A model generated the notes under the pieces. It searched no databases. It had not been told where the DNA came from and saw only the letters and a program-made list of their open reading frames with translations. Source: Trochalopteron elliotii (lineage: Eukaryota > Chordata > Aves > Passeriformes > Leiothrichidae). From it: a stretch of 64,000 bases of DNA. The stretch lies in assembly GCA_024734555.1 (NCBI GenBank), contig JANPWX010000614.1:62001-126000 (forward strand). The letters run 5' to 3'. This document shows positions 1 through 13,100 of the stretch, one piece after another; the stretch's first letter is position 1, and every line of letters starts with the position of its first letter. Made by a program: the position numbers and the translations under genes.

Positions 1-798
1 GGAGCTGTCCTGTGCATGGCATGGACATCTGCTGGCTTTTCCAGGGGCATGTGGCATCAGGATCTCAGCACCTTGTTGATGAAACACTAGGGTGCTGGCA
101 GGTCTTCCAGAATTCTAAGCCACATTGCTGGCCATGTCCTGGTGCTCCCACCCCTCCACTCTCTGCTGCTGCTCTGGTTCTGCCTTCACCCCAAGACCAA
201 GGGGCACATGTGGGTTTGGGGTGCTGGAATCCCAGTGGGGATGCTGTTTCCAAGATCCCAAAAAGCCACTCATTCTGGATCTAAAGACCAGCATTGCTAG
301 GGCTGTCCAGGCATGGGAACAGGTCAGGGGTCCTGCAAACCTATCCCCAACAAAAGTGGGTCTGCCCTGGCCTGGACAAGTATCTTCTTCTTCCTTCTGC
401 ATCTCCCAACTTTTGGGTGCTCCAGCATCACCAGGGCTGCTTTTCACCCCCTGTGGGTGATACAGCACAGGGGCTGACCTTTCCCTTCTCTGCATGGAGT
501 TCATTGTGGATGCACTGGGGTGGGCAGTGCAGGGCTGTCTCCCCACAGGCAAGGGACAGGCAGGGGGCCGATCTTTGGCTTTCCAAGCCCCCAGGCAGCA
601 AAGCCCTTGAGATCCCCCATCGCCCCCCTGCCTCCCCACCCCAGCTCCATGTGGGAGCCCCAGCCGGGCACTCACAGGCAGACCCCCTCCACCTCCCCAG
701 CCCCCTCCCCGAGCACCACCTCACCACCCACTCTGCCAGTGGCAACCCCAGTTTCTCACAGCACCCTCTTTTCTGAGCCATTCGTCACGGCCCCCCGG
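1..798. other. Unique non-coding DNA, no gene recognised
   Basis: GC-rich unique sequence with overlapping short open frames on both strands and no recognisable domain, splice-flanked exon or repeat. The frames are overlapping and compositionally biased (Pro/Ser/Gly rich), as expected for chance frames in GC-rich vertebrate DNA. Confidence 0.5.
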
Positions 799-799
799 C

Positions 800-845
800 A
801 CAAAAGCCAAGGAGAGAGAGACAAGGAGTAGGAAAAGGAAGGAAG

Positions 846-890
<45 letters not shown>

Positions 891-950
891 AGAGAGAGAG
901 AAAGGGAGCGAGAAGGAAAGAAAGAGGGAGGACAAGGCGTGAAAAGAGCC
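800..950 (+). repeat. Purine-rich tract with a 39-A run and (GA)n
   Basis: An almost pure purine stretch. Bases 849-887 are 39 consecutive A, followed directly by about seven GA dinucleotides (888-901) and AAGAAAGG/GAGG-type sequence. No LINE or SINE body precedes the A run, so this is read as a simple repeat rather than a retroposon tail. The run length is likely polymorphic and may be imprecise in the assembly. Confidence 0.9.
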
Positions 951-1034
951 AGGTCTGTCGCCGAGAGGGGAGGAGGGGAAATTATGAAATAAATGAAGCA
1001 CCTCAGCAGTTCAGGGGACACTGGAAGACAGCCC

Positions 1035-1218
1035 GACCGCGGCTGAATTTTAAATGCCTGCCGCACAATCGGTCCCATTTTGCGAAGAGAGGAAGCTGTG
1101 TCCAAAGACCCTCATGTTTATTCATGAAGAGCCTCTCTGGCCCCTCCCACCCTATTGTCTGGGGGTATTTATTTGGGGGCATCTGTCTGGCCCGATGAAT
1201 GGCAGAGGGGTAATAAAT
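1035..1218. promoter_or_regulatory. Candidate conserved non-coding element
   Basis: The block changes character abruptly from the purine repeat. It mixes AT-rich motifs (TTTAAATG, TTTATTCATGAAG, GGTATTTATTTGG, GGTAATAAATGG) with retained CpGs (GACCGCGGC, GCACAATCGG) and a SOX-like CCTATTGTC. There is no open frame with a recognisable product and no repeat family. Such composition is common in vertebrate enhancers, but no conservation evidence is available here, so the call is an inference. Confidence 0.3.
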
Positions 1219-1466
1219 GGGCTGGTGGGGCCGGGGAGGGGAACCGGCGCAGCCGAGCCGGGCGGTGGCTGCCCTGTCTCCCAACCCCCTTCCCACTCCT
1301 CCTCCCAGCCCCCTGCCACCTAGGGGGTTTCCTGCCCCCCGCGCTGTCCCCAGCCCCCGGCGACAGCAGGCAGAACTGCCCAAAGACTGCCCAGGGGCGA
1401 CAGGCCCGGAGGGGCAAAGTTGGGTGGTGCTGGAGCTATGGAGTGCTGCAGGCCAGGGGACTGGCG

Positions 1467-1514
1467 GGTGCCATCCCCAGGGTGCCATCCCCAGGGTGCC
1501 ATCCCCAGGGTGCC
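1467..1514 (+). repeat. 14-bp tandem repeat, about 3.4 copies
   Basis: The unit GGTGCCATCCCCAG occurs three times in perfect tandem (1467-1480, 1481-1494, 1495-1508), followed by a partial GGTGCC. It is a small minisatellite in GC-rich DNA with no associated gene. Confidence 0.9.
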
Positions 1515-4500
1515 AGCAGCAAGGCCAGAACAGGACACAGAGCACGGTGTGCCACTGAGAGTGGCTGTGCGGGGTGGGGCTTGCAGGGCACTTGCCTTGC
1601 CTGGCTGGGGACAGTGACAGTCAGTGCCATGGGCAGCGAGGAAGGGCAGGCAGCCCCCAGGGACAGGGACAGCCGTGGTTCATGAAAAGGAAGTTCTGAT
1701 TCATCCACACAGAAGGGCAGGGCACTCATCGGGGACAGTGAGGAGACCCGAATCCCATGTCTGTAGGGCCAGGCCACCCTCTCCCACCTCTTCTACTGGC
1801 AAGGAGCAGCTTCCTCTGATGGAAACTCCTCATCTTCCCATGGTGGAACACGTTCTTTATGGGGAGCAAGGAGGTGCTCAACATCCAAACTCACTTTAGT
1901 CATGTCAAGGGGCTCAGGCACTTCAAAGCCCAGAACTGAGACACTGGGATGTCCTGGGGATGTGGGGGCCCATCTGCTGCCAACCTGGCTGTCTGGGAAG
2001 CACATCCCAGCAGAGGAACCCAGCAGCTCTCCTGCCAGTGGGGCTGGTGAAGTGTGAGAGCAGGGTGCTGAGCTGGTGCAGGCAGCTTGGCTTTATCCAG
2101 CCCAGCCTTTCCTTCTGCCTTGTGCTGAGGGAGCTGTGTCCATCCTGACCCTCACCCACATGGGACACAGGAGTGACAGTCATTTGCAAAGTTATTACAA
2201 GATCACCCATCTGGAAGCTGGAGCTCATCAAATTCGACCTTGAAATAGAAGCTACACCCTGGCAGCTGCCAAGGAGAGGAGCAAGGAAAGGAGGGGCTCT
2301 TGATGGGGCAAGAGAGAGTGCACGTTATCACCCAGAAGCTGGCAGAGGTGACATGATTCTGGGAGCAGACCAGGGCTGCTCAATAGTCACCTTCACCTCA
2401 ACAGCAAAACCCCACATGGATTCTCCTGCCCAGGCAGCAGGCACCTGAGGATGGTTGGGAGATGGCCGGGCAGGGACTGTCAGCCAGGCTGGCAACTCAG
2501 GGAGCAGATGGTGTCATTGGCAGGGGAGCACAAACCCCTCCCCACACAGGCCAGGAGCCAGGGGATGGTGCAGCTCTCCACCAGCACCCAGAGGCTCTGT
2601 TGGGACAGGGAGGCAGCCAGGGAACAGGCTCCCACACCCACCATGCCACTGAAAACACAGGTGTCCTCAGTCCTGCATGGGAGCCAGCCCTGTGTGGGCC
2701 AACACACACACCCCAAGCACTGTGGGTGGGAGGAAGGCACCAGAGCCATGCCTGCCTGCCTCCCTCCTCATTGCTGCTACAGGCTGGCTCAGCAGTTTGC
2801 TTGCAAGCTGTATCCGGGGAAGTATTTTTGGAAGGGCATTAAGTCATTGGCACAGGAGTCACCTCGCAGCTACATAAGCCCAGGCACAGCTGCCAGCTGC
2901 ACTTCCCTGATCTCTTCCATTCTCAAACCTTGGCAGAAAGCTCCCCTGCAGTCGCAGCTGGTAGTCACCAGATCACTTTGGATCCTGCCTCACCTCCTCC
3001 CCACATCCCAGCCCCTATGCCAGCTTGTATCCCACCTGAGACAAAGTCTCCAGCAAATTTTGGGACTATGCAGGCTCCACACAGGTGCCTCTGGCATAAA
3101 TCCCTCTGGGACAGCCACACCAGGGAGCAGATCTCCATGAGGCCAGGTGAGGGATGTCCCCCAGCCACCAGCCTCTTGGGACAGCACTAGAGACAGACCA
3201 GCCAGTGATGCTGCTGAGGATCCTAATTCCACTATTGTAAATTAAACACTTGTAACCATCATTCCCAGGACTCTGCTCCTAGACCTTCACCTCCTGGTTG
3301 GGGTGACACCACACAGCCTGAGAGAAAGGGCAGGAGAAGCTGGTGGGGAAAGAAATGGGTGGGAAGACCAGCCCATGCTTATGCTTCAGCCCAGCAAAAT
3401 CAAACACCTCTTGAACCAAAGTGGGAATGGGGAAGTGATGTGATGAGCCGGAAGCCTCCAAAATCCCATCTCCTCTCCACTCAGGTGCCACAGGAGAAAT
3501 TATGGGGAAAATTACCATGGGTGAGAGAAGATGGTGCCCAGATAGGCTCCTCACCAATTCACCTGCCAGCCAGCCCACATTCAAATGCCTCTGGCAGAGT
3601 GTTTTCCAAACACTCTATATTTTGGAGACCTCACTCCCCACTAATGAGATGCTTCCTAGGTTGCAATTCAGATAAGTTGGCTTTGGTTGCAAGAAACCAG
3701 AAGAAAAATCCTCCCAGTCTTTCTGGCTTCTGTAATTGGATGTGAATTGCTCAGTAAATATCTGCAGCCAAACGCCCCTGCAGCCAAGGAGCAAGGAGGG
3801 AATGCTGATCTCCAAAGGGGATGGATGGCTTCTACCACAGGGTGAGCTTTCTGGCACACATGCCTGGCTTTTCATGACAAAGGGAGAGAGCTGGGGGGCA
3901 CATCCCCAGCCAGCCCCAGCTTTGCTTCACAGAGGTGCTGATGGGTTGGACAGCACATGTGCAGGAGGCTGTGATCCTCCCACTGCCCATGGCTGCCAGC
4001 CCTCTCAGCCTGCCGGCCCTGTGCCCTGCAGGGTCTGGGAGTCCCTGCAGGGACAGAGGGACAGCGCTTAGGTGATGCAGGCATTGACTCAGCTGGAAGG
4101 GACACTCCTTCTCCTGGGATGGAGCTGGGTGGAGGCAGGGAGAGCAGGAGGGAAGAAACATGGGAACAGAAAGTGTCACACAGGCACTGCCTTGTTTGTC
4201 ATGTGCTCTTTGGGCAGTGGGGGGTCCCCTGAACCCTAGGGGCACTTGTGTTAGAGGATGCCCAGCCAGACTTGGGTCACAGCCCAGCCCAGGGCCACAG
4301 CAGCTGGCAGCAGCCCCTCACAGGGCACTGCACTGCAAGTGACAGGGCCATCTCTGATGCTGCATCCCAGCCTCAGGGATGCCCTGTCCCCCTTCCATGG
4401 CCATGGGATGCAGGATAATGTCCAGGTTGGGCTCCACATGCCCTTGGAGAGAGAGAATAGCCATGAGCAGCACTGGTCCCCACTGTTTCCCACCAGTGAT

Positions 4501-5219
4501 CAGGAAGCCCACCCTTCTCTGCACTGATCCATCCATTCCTTGGCCACCCACTCATCTGCCATCATTCAGCACATGCTGACAGTGGAAGAAGCATCTTCAA
4601 CAGCTCAGCATGACCCATGGATACTGTGCAAATTCTGCACGCATGGAGAGCTGTGAACACCTCCCTGTGCAGATACTGACTCATGTGATAAGATCCTCAG
4701 CTACACAAACTCACTCCTGGGACGATATTTAATCAGGCAAGGGGAACAGCCCCAGATGCCCAAACCCGCTAACAGACAGATGCAAACATTGAGCAAGACA
4801 CCCAGAGCCCACGACATGTGCATACACACAGTCGGACACATCCATACACAGTACCTCATTAAACATGGGCAGTGTACAGCCCCAGATTAGGGCTGGCTGG
4901 GCTGTGGGCACCCAGCCAGCCGGGGATAAGGGTTCAACTTCATCTTTGACAAGTCTTGAAGTCTCACAAGCTGTTCTCTTGGGATTTCAACACCCTCGGC
5001 CATCAGTGGGCACAGAGGGGCAGCACCAGAGTGGAGCAGGGGCAGAAATGCTAAAGCTCATGCAGTCCTGGAAGCAGATTCCGATCCCTGAGCCTGTGGT
5101 GAGTGTCCCCAGAGATGCCCCATCCCTGGGAGTGCTCGAGGTCAGGTCGGACAGAGAAAGATTTCCAGGAGGATGGACCAGATGTTCTTTAAAGAAGTGG
5201 GTAAAACCACTCTCCGATG
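1515..5219. other. Unique non-coding DNA, nothing recognised
   Basis: About 3.7 kb of unique sequence of moderate to high GC. The longest frame (2451-3140, +) is rich in Ser, Pro and Gln, shows no domain, and overlaps competing frames on both strands. No TE fragments, RNA genes or clear regulatory blocks were recognised. Confidence 0.45.
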
Positions 5220-5605
5220 TTACGACCTAGAGATGAACTTGGCAGCAGCGCGTGGGTCCCGCTCGTGGGACCGTGGTGGGAGCAGACGTCGGGGTTGACG
5301 CGCATCCTTCCCGGGCCGGGACCCGGGACCCGCGGCTGCGGCGGCAGGTCCCCGCGACCCCCGTCCCAGGGCCTTTGCTGCCACCTCTCCGCGCTGCCTG
5401 GAAGGACAGCCCGGCCCCGGGGGATGCACAGCCCGGCCCCGACCCCGACCCCGACCCCGACCCCGGGGGATACACAGCCAGGTCCCGGGCGTCACAAAGC
5501 TTCTGCTCCCAAAGATCTCTTCTCGCTCGCACACCCTGACCCCTCCGTGTCAGCAAGGACAGCCCCCGTGGGCTCCAGCACGGAGTAGTAACTCCGTGGA
5601 ACCTG
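5220..5605. promoter_or_regulatory. CpG-rich block (possible CpG island / promoter)
   Basis: This block is strikingly rich in CpG compared with its surroundings, with GCAGCAGCGCGTGGG, GACGTCGGGGTTGACGCGC, CCGGGCCGGGACCCGGGACC and a GACCCC tandem run (about 5440-5466). CpG clustering of this kind in vertebrates usually marks an unmethylated promoter or first exon. No convincing coding exon is seen, although open frames exist on both strands. The block lies just upstream of the assembly gap, so part of the locus may be missing. Confidence 0.4.
5441..5467 (+). repeat. (GACCCC)n simple repeat
   Basis: About four tandem copies of a GACCCC hexamer within the CpG-rich block, flanked by two near-identical copies of GGGGGATGCACAGCC / GGGGGATACACAGCC. 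On the minus strand it reads as GGGGTC units with G-runs that could form G-quadruplexes. Confidence 0.85.
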
Positions 5606-5726
5606 TGAGATGCCTCCCCTGCTCCCGCTGCCCACGTGCCTGACACCAGTGCCCCTCGTGCCCCACATCAGCTGCACTCCCAATCACCTCATGCTCCACC
5701 TGCCCCGCACCAGATGCAGTCCCACT

Positions 5727-5819
5727 TCCACATGTCCCTCATGCCCCTCATGCCCCCTCATGCCCCCTCATACCCCCTCATACCCCCTCATGCCCTAACA
5801 GCGACGAGTGGAAGTTTGC
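5727..5819 (+). repeat. CCCTCATGC-type minisatellite, left of gap
   Basis: Tandem 10-11 bp units of the form CCCCCTCATGC / CCCCCTCATAC run into the assembly gap. The same units resume directly on its right side, so the unresolved gap lies inside this array. Confidence 0.9.
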
Positions 5820-6180
5820 NNNNNNNNNNNNNNNNNNNNNNNNNNNNNNNNNNNNNNNNNNNNNNNNNNNNNNNNNNNNNNNNNNNNNNNNNNNNNNNNN
5901 NNNNNNNNNNNNNNNNNNNNNNNNNNNNNNNNNNNNNNNNNNNNNNNNNNNNNNNNNNNNNNNNNNNNNNNNNNNNNNNNNNNNNNNNNNNNNNNNNNNN
6001 NNNNNNNNNNNNNNNNNNNNNNNNNNNNNNNNNNNNNNNNNNNNNNNNNNNNNNNNNNNNNNNNNNNNNNNNNNNNNNNNNNNNNNNNNNNNNNNNNNNN
6101 NNNNNNNNNNNNNNNNNNNNNNNNNNNNNNNNNNNNNNNNNNNNNNNNNNNNNNNNNNNNNNNNNNNNNNNNNNNNNNNN
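5820..6180. other. Assembly gap (361 N)
   Basis: An unbroken run of N. Both edges are the same C-rich tandem repeat, so the missing sequence probably includes more of that array. The N count need not equal the true gap length. Confidence 1.
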
Positions 6181-6256
6181 TCATACCCCCTCATGCCCCT
6201 CATGCCCCTCATAGCCCCTCATGTCCCTCATGTCCCTCATGCCCCTCATGCCCCAT
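6181..6256 (+). repeat. CCCTCATGC-type minisatellite, right of gap
   Basis: Continuation of the C-rich tandem array: TCATACCCCC followed by repeated CCCCTCATG and CCCTCATGT units, grading into unique sequence near 6256. Confidence 0.9.
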
Positions 6257-7135
6257 GCCACCTGTGCTCCTTCTGCCACTCCCAGCCCTGCTCTGGCATT
6301 ATGCCCAAGACTGCCATGCCTGGCTCACCTTGCCCATGCAATGAAGTGTCCCACCTTGAACTGGGGGAGCTCCTGTGCTGCTCTGGGCCCAGTGCCTCAG
6401 GCAGGTTGCCCTCACTCTGCTGCACTTCCCACCTCCAGGGGCTGGGGGGTGTGCAGTGAGGGTTAGGTCCCAGAGGGGACAGGGCAGGGGAGGTTCAGAA
6501 CAAGCGATGAACCACAGGAGTGTAGCTGCCCAAAGCAGCCCCTGCCCACAGTGCAGCATTCCTCACTCCCTCGTGGAACACCACAGCTGCTCAGCCAGCA
6601 GCTGGTAGGATGGGACTGAGACAGGCCATGAGGTGGTTGTTTGGGGTCTGGAGACCAACAGGCTTAGCAGGACATTCAAACATAAGAGCTGGGCCCGCTC
6701 CATAACCATTTCCCATTGCAACAGGCAGTGGACTTAAGCAAGTGATCCTGTGAGATACCACAGGCACGGAGCAGTGTTTCCTTCTCAGCATTACTCTGAG
6801 CACAACCATCAGCTTTAAGCAATGTCTCTCCTGCCAAATGCCAGATGGACTTCAAACCCCATATGGGCATCCTGGAGAGAAAGAAGGCCATAATGTAGCC
6901 AAAATCAAACCCCCAGAGCCAGGCCTGGGAAAGAGAAACGCTTCACATCTTCTTTGTGTCACCAAGTCTTCAGCAGTACACAGCAACAGGGAAACACAAT
7001 TATTGTGACAAATGCAGCTGCCTCCCACATGAGAGAAACAGAACTGGTCCAAGCTGGGGAGCTTGGGAAGAGGGAATGAGAAAATTTTCATTAAAAACTT
7101 TTTTTTAATGACAGCAGGGCTGAATGTACTTCATG

Positions 7136-7177
7136 CTCACACACACAAACACACAAACACAAAACAAACAAACAAAA
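7136..7177 (+). repeat. (ACACAAAC)n simple repeat
   Basis: A short run of alternating ACAC and AAAC units grading into AACAAACAAAC. It is a microsatellite without any associated retroposon. Confidence 0.85.
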
Positions 7178-10100
7178 GCTCTGACACACACTGAGGTCCT
7201 CCACTGATGCCTTGAATTGGTTTGGGGGAGGTGGGGTGGGAAAGCCTCCCTGCTATGCCACCACCTCAATGGATGCCCCTCTCCTACACTGACAAAAGGC
7301 AGCCTCACACATGCCTGGAGAAGCGGGTCCCAGAGCCCATTTGCTGTTCTTTCCATTGTTTTGCTTTAATGAGTTGCTAGGAAGGGATGACCTTTCCCTC
7401 TCCCTCCTCAACAAAGAAATGAATACAATTCTCAAAATCACGGGGGAAAAGAAAACATGTCAGGAAGCACGATGGCCAAAGAGCTACTAAACATGCTGCT
7501 GACAAAGACCAAGAGAACCACAGCAAACTGGCAGGGCTGAAGAGCCATGGGGGCCAGGAGGCATCAGGAGAACTTCAAGAGAAGGGGATGCTCTGCCAGC
7601 CTGGGGCTGCAGGTGCAAAGCACTCTGGGGCTTGAGCTTTCAGCGAGACACACAAAGCAGGTTCCTAAAGGCTCCTCTGGGGTGGAACACCATCTGCCAG
7701 CCACCAAGGGGACTCATGCTCGTCCTGAAGAGCTGGCACCCCAGAAAGGAACAAGACCCACACACCAGAGTTGATGAGGTCCAGATTCACAGAGACCCCT
7801 CAGGGCCCCGTTCCCCATCACCCCAACACCTCCTTTGGGTACAACAGCAGGGGTTGGACCTCATTGACCCTGCCCAATTGGACTTTACCAGGTCCCTGTC
7901 CGTCCCTTTGCCAGGTATAAGACAAATTCATTAAACACTGAGGTCAGCACAGCCCTAAATGTGCCCCCTTCAGCCTGGATTTATCCTGCCTGAGTCCTCA
8001 CAGACCTCCAGAGATGCCTTCTTCACTTCAGGGGCAATGCTGCTCCTCACTTTGGCACATTACTCAGCTCTGGGACACCAGTGCTGAAGTGCTGGTTTCT
8101 GCTGACCTGGTGAGACCAAAACGGGCCTGTGACCCTCACCCAGCTTCAGCTAGGCAGGCCATCCCTTTACTGAGGTTTGAAAAGTGAGGAACAGCTTTGG
8201 ATATCTGCCTGGCTTCTGCAGGCTTGGAAAAAAACAGGGTAAAGAGCCCCTGGAAAACCAAGGCACATCCTTGGTGCCCTATAAATAAAGTGATTGTGCT
8301 CTGAGCTGTTGTCTTCATGGCTCAGTTGTCCTTGACTGCCCAGGTGGCTGCTCCAGGGGCTCCAAAAGAGAGGGACACAGCAGCAGTCAGACCTGGGAGC
8401 AACTGGTCTATTTTCATTTACCTCCCCACCCTTTCCATGACATCTCCAAGCTCTGGGAGAAGACACAGCCACGCACTCCCCCATGCCACCTACCCCAGAA
8501 GGACTCCCTCCACTACCACAGGCTTTAGAGAAGGGGCAGGTTTTCCCTGACACTTCCTATCCTTTCCGGCTGCCGCAAACCATGTTGTGTATTGGCAGCT
8601 CCACCCAAATCCCTGCCAACATCCAAACATCTGCAACTCCTTAGCATGCGGCATTCTCTTTCTTTATTTCATTGGTGTTGCTGGAGTTAACCTCCCTGCT
8701 CCCCAGCTGTGGCCCCACATCCACTACCCAGCATCTCTGCTGGCCGGGGTGGCTGCTCACGGGTGGGGGTAACTCCCAGCCCCACAAGTGTTAATGCTAC
8801 TGAGCTGTGGGCGCACAGCATCAACTGCTGCCTTCTCCTTGGATTGTCTTTTTATTTCAGTGGGCTGGTTTCCCATGAATTTTGGAGCTCTTGCAGAATG
8901 CTTAAGCTGCTGCTGTTTAGCATGGAGAAGCGCAACCACCATCAGAACTGGTGGAAAGAGTTGAGAGACCTTCCCCCCATCTACTGTCCTCCTGGGGGCA
9001 GCAGCCAGCTCTTCCTCTCCCTTCCATCTTGCTGATGTCCACCCATCCATGGAAGCTGGATGTCCTCTTGAAGAAATATAGCCACCAACCCTGCCATACT
9101 CCCATGGATACAGCTACCCTTGGCCCTGTGCACCATGCTATGCCATGCCATGCTGCACCCATAGCTAACCTCCTACTCTCTCCTGTCCCACCCTTTTCCT
9201 CCACTAAGAAAATCCTCCTTAAAAGCCCCTTTTGCCTCATTTACACCTGTGCTGGCTCAGGGGAGGGCAGAGATGTGCTGCAGGTCATCCAGGCTGCCCC
9301 CAGAGCATGGCCAGAGGCAGGGACCAGAGTCTGTCCTCCCCAGATGCACAGCAAGGGTATGGAGTCAGAAAAAATTATGTGGGAGGTTTTCCATTGGGGG
9401 ACACTCCTTCCCTGCTCAGTGTGCAGGGCTGGAAAGCTCTTGGAAAGTGAAAGGGGTTGACACTTCTTCTGGCAGCAGAGTTCAGTAGGGGTCAGAGCTA
9501 ATCCAAGCAGAGCCGACGGGAGGGGAGGGAGGTGGTGGGGGAAGCCGAGTGTTGACGCGCTGAGAGGTAAAAGCTGTGTCAGACACTCCCAGGAGGGAGG
9601 AAACAAATGTATAATCAAAACAAAACTGGCTGGGGCTCGTGTGGTTGATGGTGGGTCTCCAGGGGGCTCAAATTTTATGTTTAGCTGCTGCAGTCAGCAT
9701 GGAGGGAGAGTGAGGCTGGGACTGCTGCTGTCAGGGGCCATGGTCAATGCAACCACGTTGCAGCCAGCTGAGGATCTACTTGGCCTCAAAGCCATCAAGA
9801 TTCCCAATAGTCCTCAAATCAGCCCATGGATGCTCAAGCCTTGTTTTAGGTCCCATTTCCAAGGGATTGTTGGATGGGAGCTCAGGCTGACAGACACCCT
9901 GGGAATCGTGTTAGGACCCAAAAACACTTCTGCTCCTTCATCCTGTGTTTGCACAAAGCTCCAGACACTGGAAACACAAGCACCAAGCCAAGCTCCCCAC
10001 CCCAGAAGGAGAAGAGACCAGAACTCAACAGAATTCAACAAAACCTGAGCTTTCACCCAGAGAGCCATGCTATGCTGCTCCCATCGCATCTGGAGACAGT

Positions 10101-13100
10101 GTTGGAGCAGCCCTGAAAGGTCTTAGAGGACCCTGGGCAACCACGTGGCTCTGTAAATCCAACATGTATTATCCAGGGCACCTCACACATGTGGAGAACC
10201 AGCACAGATCAAGAGCTCAGGGGAGACCTTTGCCTGCCAGCGCATGATTGACTTGGTGTTGAGCCTCAGGCACTGGTCCAAGCCCTGGGATGATACTAAG
10301 CAGTGTCTGATAATAAAATCAGCACCAGACAGCAGAACCCATTTGTTTCAGATCAAGGGGATTACCAAAATTTTTACAGGTTTGCTAACAAACAGGGTAT
10401 TTCTGTGGAGATGTCTGGGCCAAATTCATCTTTCAGCCAGAAGTCTCAGCTCTAACATGGGGAGCTGTGAGCAGAGAATCTCTGTGTTTCAAGCATGCTT
10501 TTTGTTCATCTTAACAGGGTTCAGGACTGAAAAACAGATTGAAAACATCAAAATTCTGGGGTTTCTAGTGGTTTTGAATGTTTTAGGGGCTGAATTTTAT
10601 AACTTGGAGGATTGAAATTATTCATTTCCCAAAAAGGAGTGAAATGCATGGGCAAAGTGATGTCAGGGGCACGCAGGTGCAGAAGGGCGCTTGCATGTCC
10701 TGTTGCTCCAGCCTGGCAGGCTCTGCATCAGTTGCTGTTGGGATCAATGTTCCTCACTAAGCTCCCAGCCCTGATCCATCCATTACACTGGTCCCCAGCC
10801 TTGAGACAGGACTGGAACTAAAACCCCCAAGGCAGGATTCCCTTCAGCAGCACCTGTTCGTGGAAAATTAGCAATATGCATAGGCAAAAATCTGCACAAG
10901 CAATCAGGAAGCTTTTAGAATGTATCAAAGTTTCTGAGTCTTCAGATCATGCCAGTGTCACATTTTCATGGTGGTGGCAGCTAAAGCCTTCCTTTTCCTT
11001 GCCAAACCCCCTCAAAAGAGCAAAGTGGAAGCCCTCCAAGCACTCTGACTCCAAGGTCCTGGCCCTGAGGAGAAACATCTGGAGTTGGGGAGGACAAACT
11101 GGCAGAGCTGCAGTGCAAAGCTATGGCATCCAGGTCTCTGATGTATCAGCTGCAGGAGACATGGGATGCACTAACGGCTGCTTGAGTCACACCACCATCC
11201 TTTAAACCACTCCCTCTCCCAGTGTGCCCAGCTTGACTGATAAATCCAGGAGGAGATGAGCGGTGGTTGGGTACATTGTCTAGGAGCAGCCCTGTCTGGC
11301 CTCAGATTGCTGAAGATTCACAACCGCAATCCCTCCACCAAAATTGTCCTGGTTTTGAATCATTGCTGAGACTTTTACTGCAGCCATCCCCTCCCAGCCC
11401 CACGCCGGGCAGTGGGGAGTGACTGTGTCTGTTTTACAGGCTGGGAGTGAAGGTTCCAGCAGTCCCAAGCCCAGCAGGAACCTTTGTTCACTCAGCAGTA
11501 AGACACATTGGGACAATGGGGTGCTTCAGTGGAGCCGGGTCTGGCTGGGACCAAACACAGGAGCAGTCACCCACCAGGAGGGGTCTGAGATGAGGCAGAT
11601 GAACCTGAAGCAGAAGGGGCATGATGAGGGGCTGCTTATACACCAACTTTCTGCCTTGCCAGAGCCTGACACCCTTCCAAGGACACTTGCAGTAGAAAGA
11701 GTACAGTCCCTCCCACTTGCCCCACACACCACTGCTGTGGTATGTGTGGTGTCCCTGTCCTCCCATGCCCAAATAGCCAGAGGCCCCTCCAGCACAATCC
11801 TTGGGAAGACCCCCAGCCAGCACAGGCCCATTCCCCTCTAATAGCCTGGCAGAGCCAAGACCCTCTGACTTCATGGCATCGGAGGGGTTAAGAAAACTGA
11901 ACCTGCCACAAGAGATTTGAGCAGAAACTCCACTGGAGACCTTGAAATCCTGTTAATTGATGCCACACATGTGCTGCATTTAACCTTTGCCCTTTGCTGT
12001 AATAGTTTACACAAGTGGCACGAAGGCTGATGCGCAAGGGCGGTCTGCACGAGCCCAGCTCACAGTGATCACACTGGGCATCCTCTGAGCCAGGGTCCCC
12101 TTGTTGGTGCCAGGGTCTTCCATCCCAAAGGCACGAGTGAGCCCCCTGATGGGAATTTGGGCTCATGAGCCCTCGTACAGGAATCATCAGCTGTTTGCAG
12201 GCAAGTCCCAGGCAAAGAAAGAATAATTATTCCATTATTTGCAATAAAATCCCTGCTGCGGTCTCTGGGGAAGCCCAGCCCTGCCAGCTGGTGCCCAAGG
12301 CAGGCAGCGTCCCCATCCTGCTGGGTCTCACCCAGGGATGCAGAGAGGAGCTACTACTGCTTGTGGTTAGCACCAATGGTGTGGCACAGCATCTTCCCAG
12401 CCCTGCCAGTGGGATATTTGTTCTTTATCACTCAGGGAAACACTGCAGAGTCAAGACGGAAAAAAGAAGGTCAGAGTTATGGTCATTGTTAGCTCCTGTT
12501 TTAGCCAGGCAAAGGACAGAGAAAATGAGTCCTCATGATTTTATCCATCCTAAAGTCACCTGAGTAAGTGAAATATTAAAACAGAATTTTGTGATTTCTA
12601 CCTGATAGGGGTCATGCTTCAAACCAGTTTGTTTCTTCCACTACACAGGCTTTGGGGTTGGACACAAGAAGGGCATGCTGCAACAGCAGGGCGCCAGGAG
12701 GAATGAGGAGACAGTCTCCAGGGCAAGGTAAGAGAAACCAGGATGTGTCATCCCTGGGGACTTGCAGGGTTACCTGTGATGATGCCCTTCATGCTGCTCC
12801 TCAGGCTCAGGAGCTGATACAGCCCAGGTCACAAGTGAGAAGTGGGACCCAATTCCCAGCTGGCACAGTGGCAGATACGTGGTGGATCCATCACATTCCC
12901 TAGGCTGGGTCAGTCAAGACACAGAACTCTTGAGTCTCCAGGGCCATGAGAACCAGGAGCAGCCCACCAGCTCCCCAGCCATGAATGGTGGTAACTGTGC
13001 CCCTACCACGGTGTAGACAGCTGTGAGCTGCTCTCAAACAACAATCAGAGGTAGATTTACACCCTGTTTTTTGTCATGGCTGCTGTTATTACCATCCTGT

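Noticed and set aside
2451..3140. 229-codon plus-strand frame
   Set aside because: Ser/Gln/Pro-rich, no family resemblance, several competing overlapping frames.
5636..6344. Frames spanning the N run
   Set aside because: They depend on unknown bases in the assembly gap.
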